This document shows, in pieces, positions 1 through 7,985 of a stretch of 46,885 nt of DNA. Numbering within the stretch: the stretch's first letter is position 1; every line of letters starts with the position of its first letter. The notes under the pieces are model-generated. The model searched no databases. It worked only from the letters and a program-made list of their open reading frames with translations, and had not been told where the DNA came from. This stretch comes from an uncultured Bacteroides sp. GTDB lineage: Bacteria; Bacteroidota; Bacteroidia; Bacteroidales; Bacteroidaceae. A program made the translations under genes and the position numbers. The stretch covers positions 1 to 46,885 of the forward strand of contig CALUOT010000015.1 of the NCBI GenBank assembly GCA_944322355.1, given 5' to 3'.

Positions 1-900
1 CAAATGCTGTATATGGACTCTTCGCTGCTCATTCATGATGTCAAGACAGAAAACCTGTTTTGGCTGATAGACGTGGCCGATAAGTATAAGACATATAACT
101 TCGGCAGATGTGGAAATGCGGGAAATGAATTTCTTCAAGTCGGGTCGGTCTGTAAAATGAACAATGATTCTGTACTTGGCGTATGGGATTCGTATAGAAG
201 GAATTTGCAGGCAATAAACCTCAAACAAGTGAAACGGTTGGAAGATGATTATCCTGTCATAATGAAGGATACGACTTCAAAATTCCGGATAAAATTGTAT
301 GCTACTAAATACGGAAACTATTTAGGATTAGGATTTTATGAGAACGGTATGCTGAGCCTGTCCGGTCCAACGATGCAAACAAGTTACTTTTTTGAATATC
401 CGTATCGGGATCAACACGAACGAATGACATCGAACCGCCTACGTGGCATGGCGTATCAAGGTACGTTATGTGCCAACGAATCTCAAGACAAATTTCTGTA
501 TGCCATTCGCACAGCCCCAATCTTCATGCTCTTCTCTGTATCAGACAATCAGATAGAAAAGACATACGAATGGATTGGCGGTTATCCTACTTATAAAACA
601 GAAGATACCGGAAATTCGTTTTCCGCCCCTATCAGCGCTGACAATAAAATGACTTTTATCAGTGCGTATGCTACCGAGCGATACATATATCTTTTATATT
701 CGGGTAAAAGTTTTCGCGAGGCTCAGATGAAAGCTTTGGAAGCCAATGTCATTTACCGACTGACTTGGAGTGGGAAACCTGTAGATAAACTAATTCTCGA
801 TTATCCGGTTACTCTCTTCTGTGTCTCGGACGATGACAAAAACTTATATGCGTTGGCCAGTAAAGGAGAATTGGAACTGGTACAGTATGATATCAATTGA
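1..900 (+). CDS. 6-bladed beta-propeller (BF3164/TolB-like) protein, 5' partial
   Basis: The reading frame is open from the first base, so the gene very likely begins upstream of the window; the Met codon at 4 is probably internal, because no signal peptide follows it. The visible ~299 residues contain repeated beta-propeller-like blades and resemble the TolB-like 6-bladed propeller lipoproteins common in Bacteroides, which are presumed surface or periplasmic proteins of unknown ligand. The next gene, of the same general type, starts 12 bp after the stop, so the two are probably co-transcribed and may be diverged duplicates. Family assignment is from general sequence character; function is unknown. 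Confidence 0.65.
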   Translation, partial: QMLYMDSSLLIHDVKTENLFWLIDVADKYKTYNFGRCGNAGNEFLQVGSVCKMNNDSVLGVWDSYRRNLQAINLKQVKRLEDDYPVIMKDTTSKFRIKLYATKYGNYLGLGFYENGMLSLSGPTMQTSYFFEYPYRDQHERMTSNRLRGMAYQGTLCANESQDKFLYAIRTAPIFMLFSVSDNQIEKTYEWIGGYPTYKTEDTGNSFSAPISADNKMTFISAYATERYIYLLYSGKSFREAQMKALEANVIYRLTWSGKPVDKLILDYPVTLFCVSDDDKNLYALASKGELELVQYDIN

Positions 901-912
901 TAAAGGTTTGTT

Positions 913-2043
913 ATGAGAAAATTCATAGGATGTTGGCTTTTAATTGGGATGCTTATTGCTTGTCAGGCACCATCTGTCAAAGAGTCTTGTCGAACATTAT
1001 CAGTTGATTTGACTCAAGAACCGGCTTCATTTACCGATCTTTTTTCCCACATGGAGTTAATTCCCTTGGAAACCAATGACAGTTGCTTATTGATTAACAT
1101 TAATAAGTTGGTGCAATTTCAAGAAGATCTGTATATATTCGATGCACAGCGTCCGGCATTATATGTCTTTGATCCTGCCGGAAACTTTATTCGTCAAATT
1201 GCCAAAAAAGGAAATGGGCCTGGAGAGTACCAATTGATTTATGATTTCGCATTGGATAAAAAGCGAAATCAAATTGTCCTCCTTAGTCCGTACGGGTTTA
1301 TACAATCTTATACGCTGGAAGGAGATTTTACAGAGAAAAAAGTGCTTCCAGTCAAGCCCAATTATTATTCAATTGATTGGGTCGATGCCGATCATTGGGC
1401 TCTATGGTCGTGTGTAAGAGAAGAAGAGGAAGGAATAACCTTAGTAGACAGAGATTCAATGAACAGAACGAACGGTTATTGGCATAATGACCGGATTCTG
1501 GATATGGGCATTATGAGGCCTTTTTATAGCTATAGAGAGCAACTCTACTTCACAACAGCTTATCAGAATGTGGTTTATGCGGTGAAAACCGATACATTGC
1601 AAGCTTCCTATCAATGGGACTTCGGGCGAGAAGGGATTCATGCGGATTTGCTTGAAAAGTACCTGAGTATTGAAAACGAAGGAAGGCGTAATGATCAGTT
1701 ATTGAATGACTTGGCCAGTGGAAATTTCCCTTTTGCCATGACTGTGCATCATCAGAATAAACGATTCTATTATGTATCTTTGCAAAAGGGGCTGGGTACG
1801 GCTGATACTTTTGTCAATGTATTCTATGACAAAACCACTGGACGTTCTTACATTTTTGATAATAAAGTAGAAGGTATGTCCTTCCGTCCCCTTTGGTTTA
1901 GCGACGAGTATATCCTTTCGTTGGTGTATGCTTCCGATGGACGTGCTCCTTTTCAATCCTATTTATCAGCTGAGGACTTTGCAATCTTCATTTCACAAAA
2001 TGAGGATGATAATCCTTGGTTAGTGAAATATTATTTCAACTAG
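913..2043 (+). CDS. 6-bladed beta-propeller lipoprotein
   Basis: A 376-residue protein with a lipoprotein signal: a short charged start, hydrophobic run and lipobox ending LIAC around residue 17, so it is predicted to be lipidated and exported. The segment KKGNGPGEY near residue 100 is typical of the 6-bladed beta-propeller (DUF4934-like) lipoproteins of Bacteroidetes. It follows the preceding propeller gene by 12 bp and is the last gene of that unit; a 549-bp gene-free stretch follows. Biochemical role is not known for the family; surface ligand binding is an inference only. Confidence 0.75.
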   Translation: MRKFIGCWLLIGMLIACQAPSVKESCRTLSVDLTQEPASFTDLFSHMELIPLETNDSCLLININKLVQFQEDLYIFDAQRPALYVFDPAGNFIRQIAKKGNGPGEYQLIYDFALDKKRNQIVLLSPYGFIQSYTLEGDFTEKKVLPVKPNYYSIDWVDADHWALWSCVREEEEGITLVDRDSMNRTNGYWHNDRILDMGIMRPFYSYREQLYFTTAYQNVVYAVKTDTLQASYQWDFGREGIHADLLEKYLSIENEGRRNDQLLNDLASGNFPFAMTVHHQNKRFYYVSLQKGLGTADTFVNVFYDKTTGRSYIFDNKVEGMSFRPLWFSDEYILSLVYASDGRAPFQSYLSAEDFAIFISQNEDDNPWLVKYYFN

Positions 2044-2108
2044 CTGTTGGGCGTATTTAAATCTGGAGGGGCTGATTTAATAGACAGCAATCCCCCTTTT
2101 CGTAGTCA

Positions 2109-2188
2109 GAAACCCCTGGTTTAGCCTACCTAAACAGCCTCTTGAGACGCGCCAACAGCCTGTTTAGATACCCTAAACCAGGGGTCTC
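2109..2188. repeat. 22-bp-period palindromic array A (three units)
   Basis: Units begin at 2116, 2138 and 2160. Units one and three are each dyad-symmetric: CTGGTTTAG pairs with CTAAACAG inside unit one, and CTGTTTAG with CTAAACCAG inside unit three. They start exactly 44 bp apart; the middle unit is divergent. The outer arms extend to ACCCCTGGTTTAG (from 2112) against CTAAACCAGGGGT (to 2185), so the whole block can also fold into one long hairpin. It begins 73 bp after the stop of the lipoprotein gene. Confidence 0.75.
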
Positions 2189-2321
2189 TCTTTACCGGAT
2201 GGTGTGCTACGTCTGATGTGCTTCTGTTGTTTGTCGATAATCCGTTGTTGAAGGAAGAGAAGGGAGAAAATCTGGAGTATGATAAATTGGAATGGTGATT
2301 GGCCCATAAGTTTATATTACT

Positions 2322-2443
2322 AATTCAACTTCCGCAAGCTCCAGTTAGTTGACAAGCTGACAAGTTAACGAGTCAACAAGGCATTCAGTTGTAATCTTGT
2401 CAACTTGTTAACTGATAAATTGAGTATTTGCGAAACTTAAATT
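2322..2443. repeat. Complex inverted-repeat cluster B (GTTGACAAG/CTTGTCAAC words)
   Basis: GTTGACAAG (2348), CTGACAAG (2357), GTCAACAAG (2372), CTTGTCAAC (2396) and CTTGTTAAC (2404) are variants of one word in both orientations, and GTTAAC occurs at 2364 and 2407. Imperfect outer arms at 2322-2337 and 2428-2443 match at 13 of 16 positions as an inverted repeat. The spacing is less regular than in the other arrays (43 rather than 44 bp between the GTTAAC words), so membership in the 22-bp class is uncertain. Confidence 0.5.
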
Positions 2444-2532
2444 ATCTTGGATAAGAATTTCCAAGTCGTTGGAGAGACTTTGTTCCAGGAAGATGTATAC
2501 AATCCTTTCGTCTTTTTTGTGCATAAGGACGG

Positions 2533-2561
2533 CTTGTACATCGATTTTTTTCCTACTTTTG
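2533..2561 (+). promoter_or_regulatory. Bacteroides-type promoter of the wzi-like gene
   Basis: TACTTTTG at 2554-2561 fits the Bacteroides -7 consensus TAnnTTTG; CTTG at 2533-2536 is a plausible -33 element at 17-bp spacing. The start codon lies 31 bp downstream of the -7 box. Confidence 0.5.
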
Positions 2562-2592
2562 CGACGTATTATAAAAGTGAGAGTATCATGCT

Positions 2593-4017
2593 ATGCGTAT
2601 ATTGATTAGTCTGTGTGTATTACTTTGGGGGTATTTTGTGCCGATAGTTGCTCAAAAGCACCAAAAAGTGGATTTGTTTGTAGAATACGGAGCGACGGTT
2701 CATGCCGGTGACAATACCCCTTTATGGCAGGTGAGTAACTTGCACGGGTTGAGTTCGCTCGACAATCATACCTATATCCGTGGAGGCGTATTCTACAACG
2801 ACGAATGGGGAAAGTGGAAGGTGAATGCCGGATTGGACTTGGTGGCTGCTGCGGGAGCTACTTCGTGTGTGCAGCAGGCTTATGCTGACTTCCGTTACCA
2901 ATGGCTGGGTATTTTTGCCGGAAGTAAGGAGATGAATGCTCCGCTGCTTAATCCGGTGTTAAGTAGTGGTGACCTTACGTGGTCGGGAAATGCCCGTCCC
3001 ATTCCGCAAATCATGGTCGGTCTGCCCGATTATGTGTATCTGTTGCCCCGTCTGGCTATTCGCGGAGAAATATCGTATGGTTGGTTTACTGACGGTGGTT
3101 ATCTGGAGGACCATGTGAGGCTGGACCGGGGATATTGGTACACGAAAGGCATTAAATACCATCATAAGGAAGGTTTCGTGCGGATAGGCGTGCCCGGCGG
3201 CAAGTGGCAATTGGACTTCGGTATGACGATGGATACGCAATTTGGTGGAAAGTTGGTGACTCAATCCGGCGTAACGAATTTGGGAAACAGCTTGAAGGAT
3301 TATCTTCGAGTCTTTGTTCCGGGAGCGGGTGGAGCAGACTCGCCTGCCAATGATGCCAATTATTATCAGGGAAACTACCTCGGTACGGAGCAGATACGGG
3401 GGACGTATCGTGGAAAGGAGTTCTCCATCAGTGCCTATATGGACAATTACTTTGAAGACCTTTCGGCCATGGCCAAGATTAACGGCTGGGATGGCTTGTG
3501 GGGCATCGAGATGAAGTTCAACCAGTTCCGTCCCATTCATAACATTGTCCTGGAGTATCTGCAAACCACTAATCAGAGTGGTCCTTTGCACGGATTGCAT
3601 GACGACGGACCGGTGCATAAGACAGGTGGATTGGATAACTACTATAATAATGCACTCTATCACAGTTGGTCGCACGCGGGTATGGCCAACGGAAATCCTT
3701 TGCTGCGCTCGCCCATCTACAATGAGAGCGGGGGCATGTCGTTTATCTACAACCGCGTGAAAGCGTTGCACATCGGTTGGCAGGGAGACATCGCGTCCGA
3801 ATGGAGCTATGTGGCCAAGATGACGTACAACCGGACGTGGGGAACTTATACGTCGCCGACGCTGGATGTGCTGGAGAATTTCTCAGCTTATGCTTCCTTT
3901 TCTTACATGCCCCGTTGGGGAGAAGGTTGGTTGTACCAAGCATCAGTCGGACTGGATATGGGAGAAATCTACGGAGACAATGTCGGTTTTCAATTGAAAA
4001 TACATAAATCATTTTGA
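2593..4017 (+). CDS. Capsule assembly Wzi-like outer membrane protein
   Basis: A 474-residue protein with an N-terminal signal peptide ending near residue 20, followed by aromatic-rich amphipathic strands typical of an outer-membrane beta-barrel and a C-terminal Phe. It resembles the 'capsule assembly Wzi' family of Bacteroidetes; E. coli Wzi is an outer-membrane lectin that helps anchor capsular polysaccharide. An ATG at 2588 is out of frame; the ATG at 2593 gives the signal peptide directly. The stop is only 4 bp before rfbC, so the two genes are translationally close and both fit surface polysaccharide biogenesis. Confidence 0.75.
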   Translation: MRILISLCVLLWGYFVPIVAQKHQKVDLFVEYGATVHAGDNTPLWQVSNLHGLSSLDNHTYIRGGVFYNDEWGKWKVNAGLDLVAAAGATSCVQQAYADFRYQWLGIFAGSKEMNAPLLNPVLSSGDLTWSGNARPIPQIMVGLPDYVYLLPRLAIRGEISYGWFTDGGYLEDHVRLDRGYWYTKGIKYHHKEGFVRIGVPGGKWQLDFGMTMDTQFGGKLVTQSGVTNLGNSLKDYLRVFVPGAGGADSPANDANYYQGNYLGTEQIRGTYRGKEFSISAYMDNYFEDLSAMAKINGWDGLWGIEMKFNQFRPIHNIVLEYLQTTNQSGPLHGLHDDGPVHKTGGLDNYYNNALYHSWSHAGMANGNPLLRSPIYNESGGMSFIYNRVKALHIGWQGDIASEWSYVAKMTYNRTWGTYTSPTLDVLENFSAYASFSYMPRWGEGWLYQASVGLDMGEIYGDNVGFQLKIHKSF

Positions 4018-4021
4018 CCTT

Positions 4022-4570
4022 ATGAATTATATACAGACAGAGATTGATGGCGTGTGGGTCATTGAACCGAAGGTGTTCAACGACGCACGCGGCTATTTTA
4101 TGGAATCTTTCAAGGAAGAAGAATTTCAGAAAAATGTGGGCGAAGTACACTTCGTACAAGATAACGAGTCGAAGTCTTCGTTTGGCGTATTGCGTGGGTT
4201 ACACTATCAGAAAGGCGAGTTCAGCCAAGCTAAGTTAGTGAGGGTGATTAAAGGCCGGGTACTGGATGTGGCGGTCGACTTGCGTCAGTCATCACCTACT
4301 TTCGGGCGCTATGTCAGTGTAGAACTGAGTGAGGATAACAAACGTCAGTTCTTCATTCCTCGTGGTTTTGCTCACGGTTTCTTGGTGCTGAGTGAGGAGG
4401 CCATCTTCACTTACAAGGTGGACAATGGGTATGTGCCTCAGGCCGAAGCTTCTATCCGCTATGACGATGCGACGATAGGCATCGACTGGCCGGTGGCAAA
4501 AGAGCAACTGTTGCTTTCACCGAAGGATGCGCAAGGTGTATCGTTTCAAGATGCGGTATATTTTGATTAA
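4022..4570 (+). CDS. rfbC: dTDP-4-dehydrorhamnose 3,5-epimerase
   Basis: A 182-residue RmlC-family cupin, the usual family length, that epimerises C3 and C5 of dTDP-4-keto-6-deoxyglucose in dTDP-L-rhamnose synthesis in the cytoplasm. The family signatures FVQDNESKSSFGVLRGLHYQ (with the catalytic His) and RQFFIPRGFAHGFLVLSE are intact. It starts 4 bp after the Wzi-like gene and ends at a convergent terminator. rfbA, B and D are not in the window, so rhamnose synthesis must be completed elsewhere. Confidence 0.93.
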   Translation: MNYIQTEIDGVWVIEPKVFNDARGYFMESFKEEEFQKNVGEVHFVQDNESKSSFGVLRGLHYQKGEFSQAKLVRVIKGRVLDVAVDLRQSSPTFGRYVSVELSEDNKRQFFIPRGFAHGFLVLSEEAIFTYKVDNGYVPQAEASIRYDDATIGIDWPVAKEQLLLSPKDAQGVSFQDAVYFD

Positions 4571-4630
4571 AAAAACGAGGTATCAAGATGAGATGGTTGG
4601 GATAGCCAAATTCATTTTGATACCCTCTTA
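4571..4630. terminator. Convergent terminator, rfbC / DEAD helicase
   Basis: GAGGTATCAA (4577-4586) can pair with TTGATACCCTC (4617-4627) as an imperfect stem. On the minus strand the stem is followed by a run of seven T, so it should terminate the helicase gene; on the plus strand the following sequence is only moderately T-rich. Confidence 0.6.
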
Positions 4631-4656
4631 TTAGTGTTACCCATTAGGCAGTTTCT

Positions 4657-5889
4657 CTATTGTTTCTTGGGCTTTCTTCCACCTCTGCGGGATTTGAAGG
4701 CTCCTTTTCGTTTTTTTCCGCCACCTTCCTGGCTACGGAGATGATATTCGGGTGCTTCGCCCAGTTCGGCAGGCACGGGAATTTTATAGATGGTCTTCTC
4801 CAAAAACTTTTCGATGGTTCGGAACTTCGATTGATCCTTTTCACTTATAAAAGTAAGAGCTACTCCGTCATTGTTGGCGCGTGCTGTTCGGCCGATGCGG
4901 TGTACATAGTCTTCGCAATCGTGCGGTACGTCGAAGTTAATGACCAACCGGATGTCATCAATGTCAATGCCTCGTGCCACGATGTCGGTAGCTACCAGTA
5001 TGTTGATGCGTCCAGCTTTGAAGGCATGCATTACTTCGTCACGTTGAGCCTGTTCCAGATCCGAATGCATTTCGCCCACATTCAGATTCATCTGCTTCAG
5101 AGCTTTGGTCACTTCCTTGACTTTAAGTTTGGAGGAAGCGAATATAATGACCCTTTCGGGTACTTCATCGCTGAAGAGGCTTCGGACGATTCCCAGCTTC
5201 TGATTTTCGTAGCACACGTAGGCTGCCTGGATAATTTTGTCAGCCGGTTTGGATACAGCTAGCTTTACTTCTGCTGGGTTATTCAGAATGTGCCCGGCCA
5301 GTTGCTGTATCTTGGTCGGCATGGTGGCCGAGAACATGATGGTCTGCCGTTTTTGGGGGAGATATTTTACGATTTGCATAATGTCGTCATAGAATCCCAT
5401 GTCGAGCATGCGGTCGGCTTCGTCCAGTATGAAGTAAGATACTTTCGAAAGGTCAACGTATCCCAAGTTCAGGTGGGCTATCAGTCGACCCGGTGTGGCG
5501 ATGACTACGTCAGCTCCTAACGTCAGTCCTTTTTTCTGCTGTTCGAACAGTACGCCGTCGTTTCCGCCATATACGGCTACACTGCTGACCGGCATGAAGT
5601 AGGAGAACCCTTCCATTTGCTGGTCTATCTGCTGAGCCAGTTCACGTGTGGGAGCCATAATGACGCAATTGATGGCATCTTCGGGATGTTCTTCTTCGGA
5701 TAGTTTGTTTAGTATGGGTAGCAGATAGGCTGCTGTTTTCCCGGTTCCGGTCTGTGCTACGGCTATTAGGTCTCTGCCTTCAAGGATAACTGGGATGGAT
5801 TGTTCTTGTATAGGTGTGCATTCTTCGAAGCGCATGGCATCGAGTGCGTCGAGTACGCTGTCATTCAAAGATAATTCGGAGAACTTCAT
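4657..5889 (-). CDS. DEAD-box ATP-dependent RNA helicase (RhlE-like)
   Basis: A 410-residue helicase when started at MKFSEL; the upstream Met at 5913 would lie inside the -7 promoter box. All superfamily 2 motifs are visible: Q motif CTPIQEQ (24-30), AQTGTGKT (45-52), PTRELAQQ (80-87), DEAD (156-159), SAT (187-189), and in the second domain ARGIDI and HRIGRTAR. The C-terminus is a short Lys/Arg/Gly-rich tail typical of RhlE-type proteins that bind RNA. Likely roles are ribosome assembly or RNA turnover in the cytoplasm. It is monocistronic, with its own promoter and terminator. Confidence 0.93.
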   Translation of the reverse strand: MKFSELSLNDSVLDALDAMRFEECTPIQEQSIPVILEGRDLIAVAQTGTGKTAAYLLPILNKLSEEEHPEDAINCVIMAPTRELAQQIDQQMEGFSYFMPVSSVAVYGGNDGVLFEQQKKGLTLGADVVIATPGRLIAHLNLGYVDLSKVSYFILDEADRMLDMGFYDDIMQIVKYLPQKRQTIMFSATMPTKIQQLAGHILNNPAEVKLAVSKPADKIIQAAYVCYENQKLGIVRSLFSDEVPERVIIFASSKLKVKEVTKALKQMNLNVGEMHSDLEQAQRDEVMHAFKAGRINILVATDIVARGIDIDDIRLVINFDVPHDCEDYVHRIGRTARANNDGVALTFISEKDQSKFRTIEKFLEKTIYKIPVPAELGEAPEYHLRSQEGGGKKRKGAFKSRRGGRKPKKQ

Positions 5890-5910
5890 GTCATGTTTAA
5901 ATTTGGTGCA

Positions 5911-5941
5911 CAAAGATACGGAAAATATTCCAATGTGCCAA
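5911..5941 (-). promoter_or_regulatory. Promoter of the DEAD helicase gene
   Basis: On the minus strand TATCTTTG (5918-5911) matches TAnnTTTG, and TTGG (5941-5938) sits 19 bp upstream as a -33 element. The chosen start codon is 22 bp downstream. Confidence 0.6.
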
Positions 5942-6056
5942 TGTATCGGTAGTCTGTGTTGTACCTATATATTCATATCAATGGATGGAAATAGAAGAAA
6001 AATGTGCTAAATAACATAAAAATAAGCCATCAAAAAGTGAGAAAATTGCTTGTTTA

Positions 6057-6089
6057 TTTGGAACTTGTTTTGAGAAATGTTTACCTTTG
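6057..6089 (+). promoter_or_regulatory. Consensus Bacteroides promoter upstream of the RNA leader
   Basis: TTTG (6057-6060), 21 bp, then TACCTTTG (6082-6089) is a full match to the Bacteroides primary-sigma consensus. Transcription is expected to start near 6093-6096, about 125 bases before the next start codon. Confidence 0.8.
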
Positions 6090-6093
6090 CTCC

Positions 6094-6221
6094 CGATTTC
6101 AGATAAAAGGTCTTGACTATCAGATTCTTTTCTTGTAGAAGAGGCCCAATAAACAATGTTCCGGGAAGAAATCACTGCCTCGGACGGCAGTCCCGGATAG
6201 TATTAACCAAAACCGTATTGC
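6094..6221 (+). ncRNA. Candidate structured RNA leader (three-way junction)
   Basis: Starting just downstream of a consensus promoter, the RNA can fold as a closing stem ACTATC (6116-6121) with GATAGT (6196-6201), extended by GGT (6109-6111) with ACC (6206-6208) across a 4x4 internal loop. Inside lie two hairpins: CTTTTC (6127-6132) with GAAGAG (6138-6143), and CCGGG (6161-6165) with CCCGG (6192-6196), continued after an 8-9-nt bulge by CTGCC (6175-6179) with GGCAG (6186-6190). The outer stem ends 13 nt before the start codon. I do not recognise an Rfam family; it may be a cis-regulatory leader or a separate small RNA. The structure was found by eye, not computed. Confidence 0.45.
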
Positions 6222-6722
6222 ATGAGATATGTAAAATGGATTTTTGTTGTATTACTAATCAGTTCCTTGACTTCTTTTGTATCAAAAGACAAACCTACCG
6301 GAGGTTTGAGTGTGGGTGACATAGCCCCGGATTTTTCTATCCAATCTATGTCGGACGGGCAACAAACCGATCGCCTTTCAGCGTTGAAGGGTAAATATGT
6401 GTTGCTCAGTTTTTGGGCAAGCTACGATGCGCCATCCCGGATGCAGAACGCAAGTTTGAGCAATGCGCTTCGTGAGTCTTGTCTTGATAATGTGGAATTG
6501 GTTTCCGTATCGTTCGACAATTATCGTTCGGTCTTCGAGGAAACCGTTCGTAAGGACCAAATAGTTACTGCTGCTTGTTTTGTAGAAACGGCAGGTGAGG
6601 ATTCCGACCTTTATAAACGCTATCGTTTGAGTCGTGGGTTCACGAACTATTTATTGGATGATAATGGTGTGATTATTGCCAAAAACATCTCTGCTACCGA
6701 ACTTTCGGCCTATCTGGATTAA
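6222..6722 (+). CDS. Periplasmic thioredoxin-fold protein lacking the CXXC motif
   Basis: A 166-residue protein with an N-terminal hydrophobic segment (residues 5-20) and a redoxin-like domain: VGDIAPDFSIQ (31-41), KGKYVLLSFWAS (56-67) and a C-terminal GFTNYLLDDNGVIIAKN typical of TlpA/ResA relatives. In active members the tryptophan-containing strand is followed by CxxC; here the site reads YDAPSR (68-73), so both cysteines are replaced (Asp69, Ser72). It should not act as an ordinary disulfide oxidoreductase. It is preceded by the structured leader and ends at a strong convergent terminator. A binding or chaperone role is only a guess. Confidence 0.75.
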   Translation: MRYVKWIFVVLLISSLTSFVSKDKPTGGLSVGDIAPDFSIQSMSDGQQTDRLSALKGKYVLLSFWASYDAPSRMQNASLSNALRESCLDNVELVSVSFDNYRSVFEETVRKDQIVTAACFVETAGEDSDLYKRYRLSRGFTNYLLDDNGVIIAKNISATELSAYLD

Positions 6723-6775
6723 AACAGAAAATAGGAAGAAAGTGGTTAATAAGAGGAAATGGATACAACAAAAAA

Positions 6776-6815
6776 GCCCTTCCCGCATTTGTGGTAACAC
6801 AAGAACGGGAAGGGC
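6776..6815. terminator. Bidirectional terminator
   Basis: A perfect 10-bp stem GCCCTTCCCG (6776-6785) with CGGGAAGGGC (6806-6815), with TTTTT following on the plus strand at 6822 and a six-A run preceding, which reads as a T-run on the minus strand. It separates the thioredoxin-like gene from the converging lptF/G-type gene. Confidence 0.85.
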
Positions 6816-6836
6816 TTCGTCGTTTTTATTAGTTCA

Positions 6837-7985
6837 TTACTTGGGTGCTTTCGTGTACAAATAGAAAGCAATGAATGCATATAAAATGTTAGGGATCCAT
6901 ACGGCAATGACCGGTGGCATGTTTCCGTTGATAGCAAACGTGGAAGCGATGGTCTGAAACAGGATATAGGAGAAACTCAGTCCTAAGCCGATTCCCAAAT
7001 GGAGTCCCATGCCGCCTTTGGTTTTCTTGGACGACAAAGACACGCCAATCAGGGTCAGGATGAATGAGGCAAACGACATGGCGATACGTTTATGATATTC
7101 TATCTCGAACTCCTTGATATTGGCAAAGCCGCGTTGGCGTTGTCGATCAATGTATTCGCTCAACTGGGGACTGGTCAACATTTCTTGCTGATTCTTCATA
7201 ATCAGGAAGTCGGCCGGTTCCATAAAAAGCGTAGTATCAATTCGGTCTCCCTTGGTAATGGTTTCTTTCATACCGTCCATTTCACGTATCATGTAGTCTT
7301 TGATGGTCCAACGATGCACCTGGGTGGTGTCATAAGTAATGCTACGGGCTGTAAGGTGGGATACCAATTGCTTGTCTTTGAACTTATCCAATGAAAAGCG
7401 ATATCCGGTTTGTCGGTAGTTCTCGAAACGGTCGATATAAGCTATGACTCCGCTATCTACTTCCAGTTGGATGTTTCGTGCCGAATTGGCTTTACGGGGT
7501 TTGTAATACTTGTCCTCAAAATTAATACGCACCACACTTCCTCTGGGAATAACGTAGGCTCCTAAACAAAAAGTCACTACCGCAATAATGGCCGCTGAGA
7601 CCATATAGGGACGTAGCATGCGCTTGAAACTCATACCTGTAGAGAACATGGCGATGATTTCCGAGTTTTCAGCCAGTTTAGACGTAAAGAAGATAACGGC
7701 GATAAAGACGAATAGCGGGCTGAACAAGTTGGCAAAGTAGGGAATGAAGTTCATGTAGTAGTCGAAGATGATAGCATTCCACGGTGCATCGTTCGACATG
7801 AACTTGTCTTGCTTTTCGTTGAAATCGAATACCACGGCGATGGATATGATGAGCGCAATGGCGAAGACGTATGTACCCAAGAATTTCTTGATGATGTACC
7901 AGTCCAATCGTTTCAAGAATCCTCCCGTCAGATTGGAAATGTCAATATGCCACTTCGGTATTCGTATGCCTTTTAGCTTTTTCAT
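6837..7985 (-). CDS. LptF/LptG-family permease (YjgP/YjgQ)
   Basis: A 382-residue inner-membrane protein with three predicted membrane helices near the N-terminus, a large periplasmic middle domain and three C-terminal helices, the normal architecture of LptF/LptG. These permeases form the inner-membrane core of the Lpt lipopolysaccharide export machine with LptB. The start at 7985 is preferred because its ATG overlaps the tgt stop as ATGA, suggesting translational coupling; a longer frame to 8024 exists inside tgt. Sequence alone does not decide between LptF and LptG. Confidence 0.88.
   Translation of the reverse strand: MKKLKGIRIPKWHIDISNLTGGFLKRLDWYIIKKFLGTYVFAIALIISIAVVFDFNEKQDKFMSNDAPWNAIIFDYYMNFIPYFANLFSPLFVFIAVIFFTSKLAENSEIIAMFSTGMSFKRMLRPYMVSAAIIAVVTFCLGAYVIPRGSVVRINFEDKYYKPRKANSARNIQLEVDSGVIAYIDRFENYRQTGYRFSLDKFKDKQLVSHLTARSITYDTTQVHRWTIKDYMIREMDGMKETITKGDRIDTTLFMEPADFLIMKNQQEMLTSPQLSEYIDRQRQRGFANIKEFEIEYHKRIAMSFASFILTLIGVSLSSKKTKGGMGLHLGIGLGLSFSYILFQTIASTFAINGNMPPVIAVWIPNILYAFIAFYLYTKAPK

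Larger units (their letters stand above)
2044..2592. other. 549-bp gene-free region with two palindromic repeat clusters
   Basis: No credible gene is seen. The stretch holds two clusters of inverted and direct words (2109-2188 and about 2322-2443, described separately) and, near its right end, the promoter of the Wzi-like gene. The part between 2190 and 2320 shows nothing recognisable. Confidence 0.6.

Noticed and set aside
2959-3771. A 270-codon minus-strand frame inside the Wzi-like gene
   Set aside because: It lies wholly antisense to a gene with signal peptide and barrel features, and its protein shows no domain character.
6094-6221. Signal-recognition-particle RNA, tmRNA or 6S RNA
   Set aside because: Diagnostic conserved segments of SRP RNA and tmRNA are absent, and the length and fold do not match 6S RNA well.
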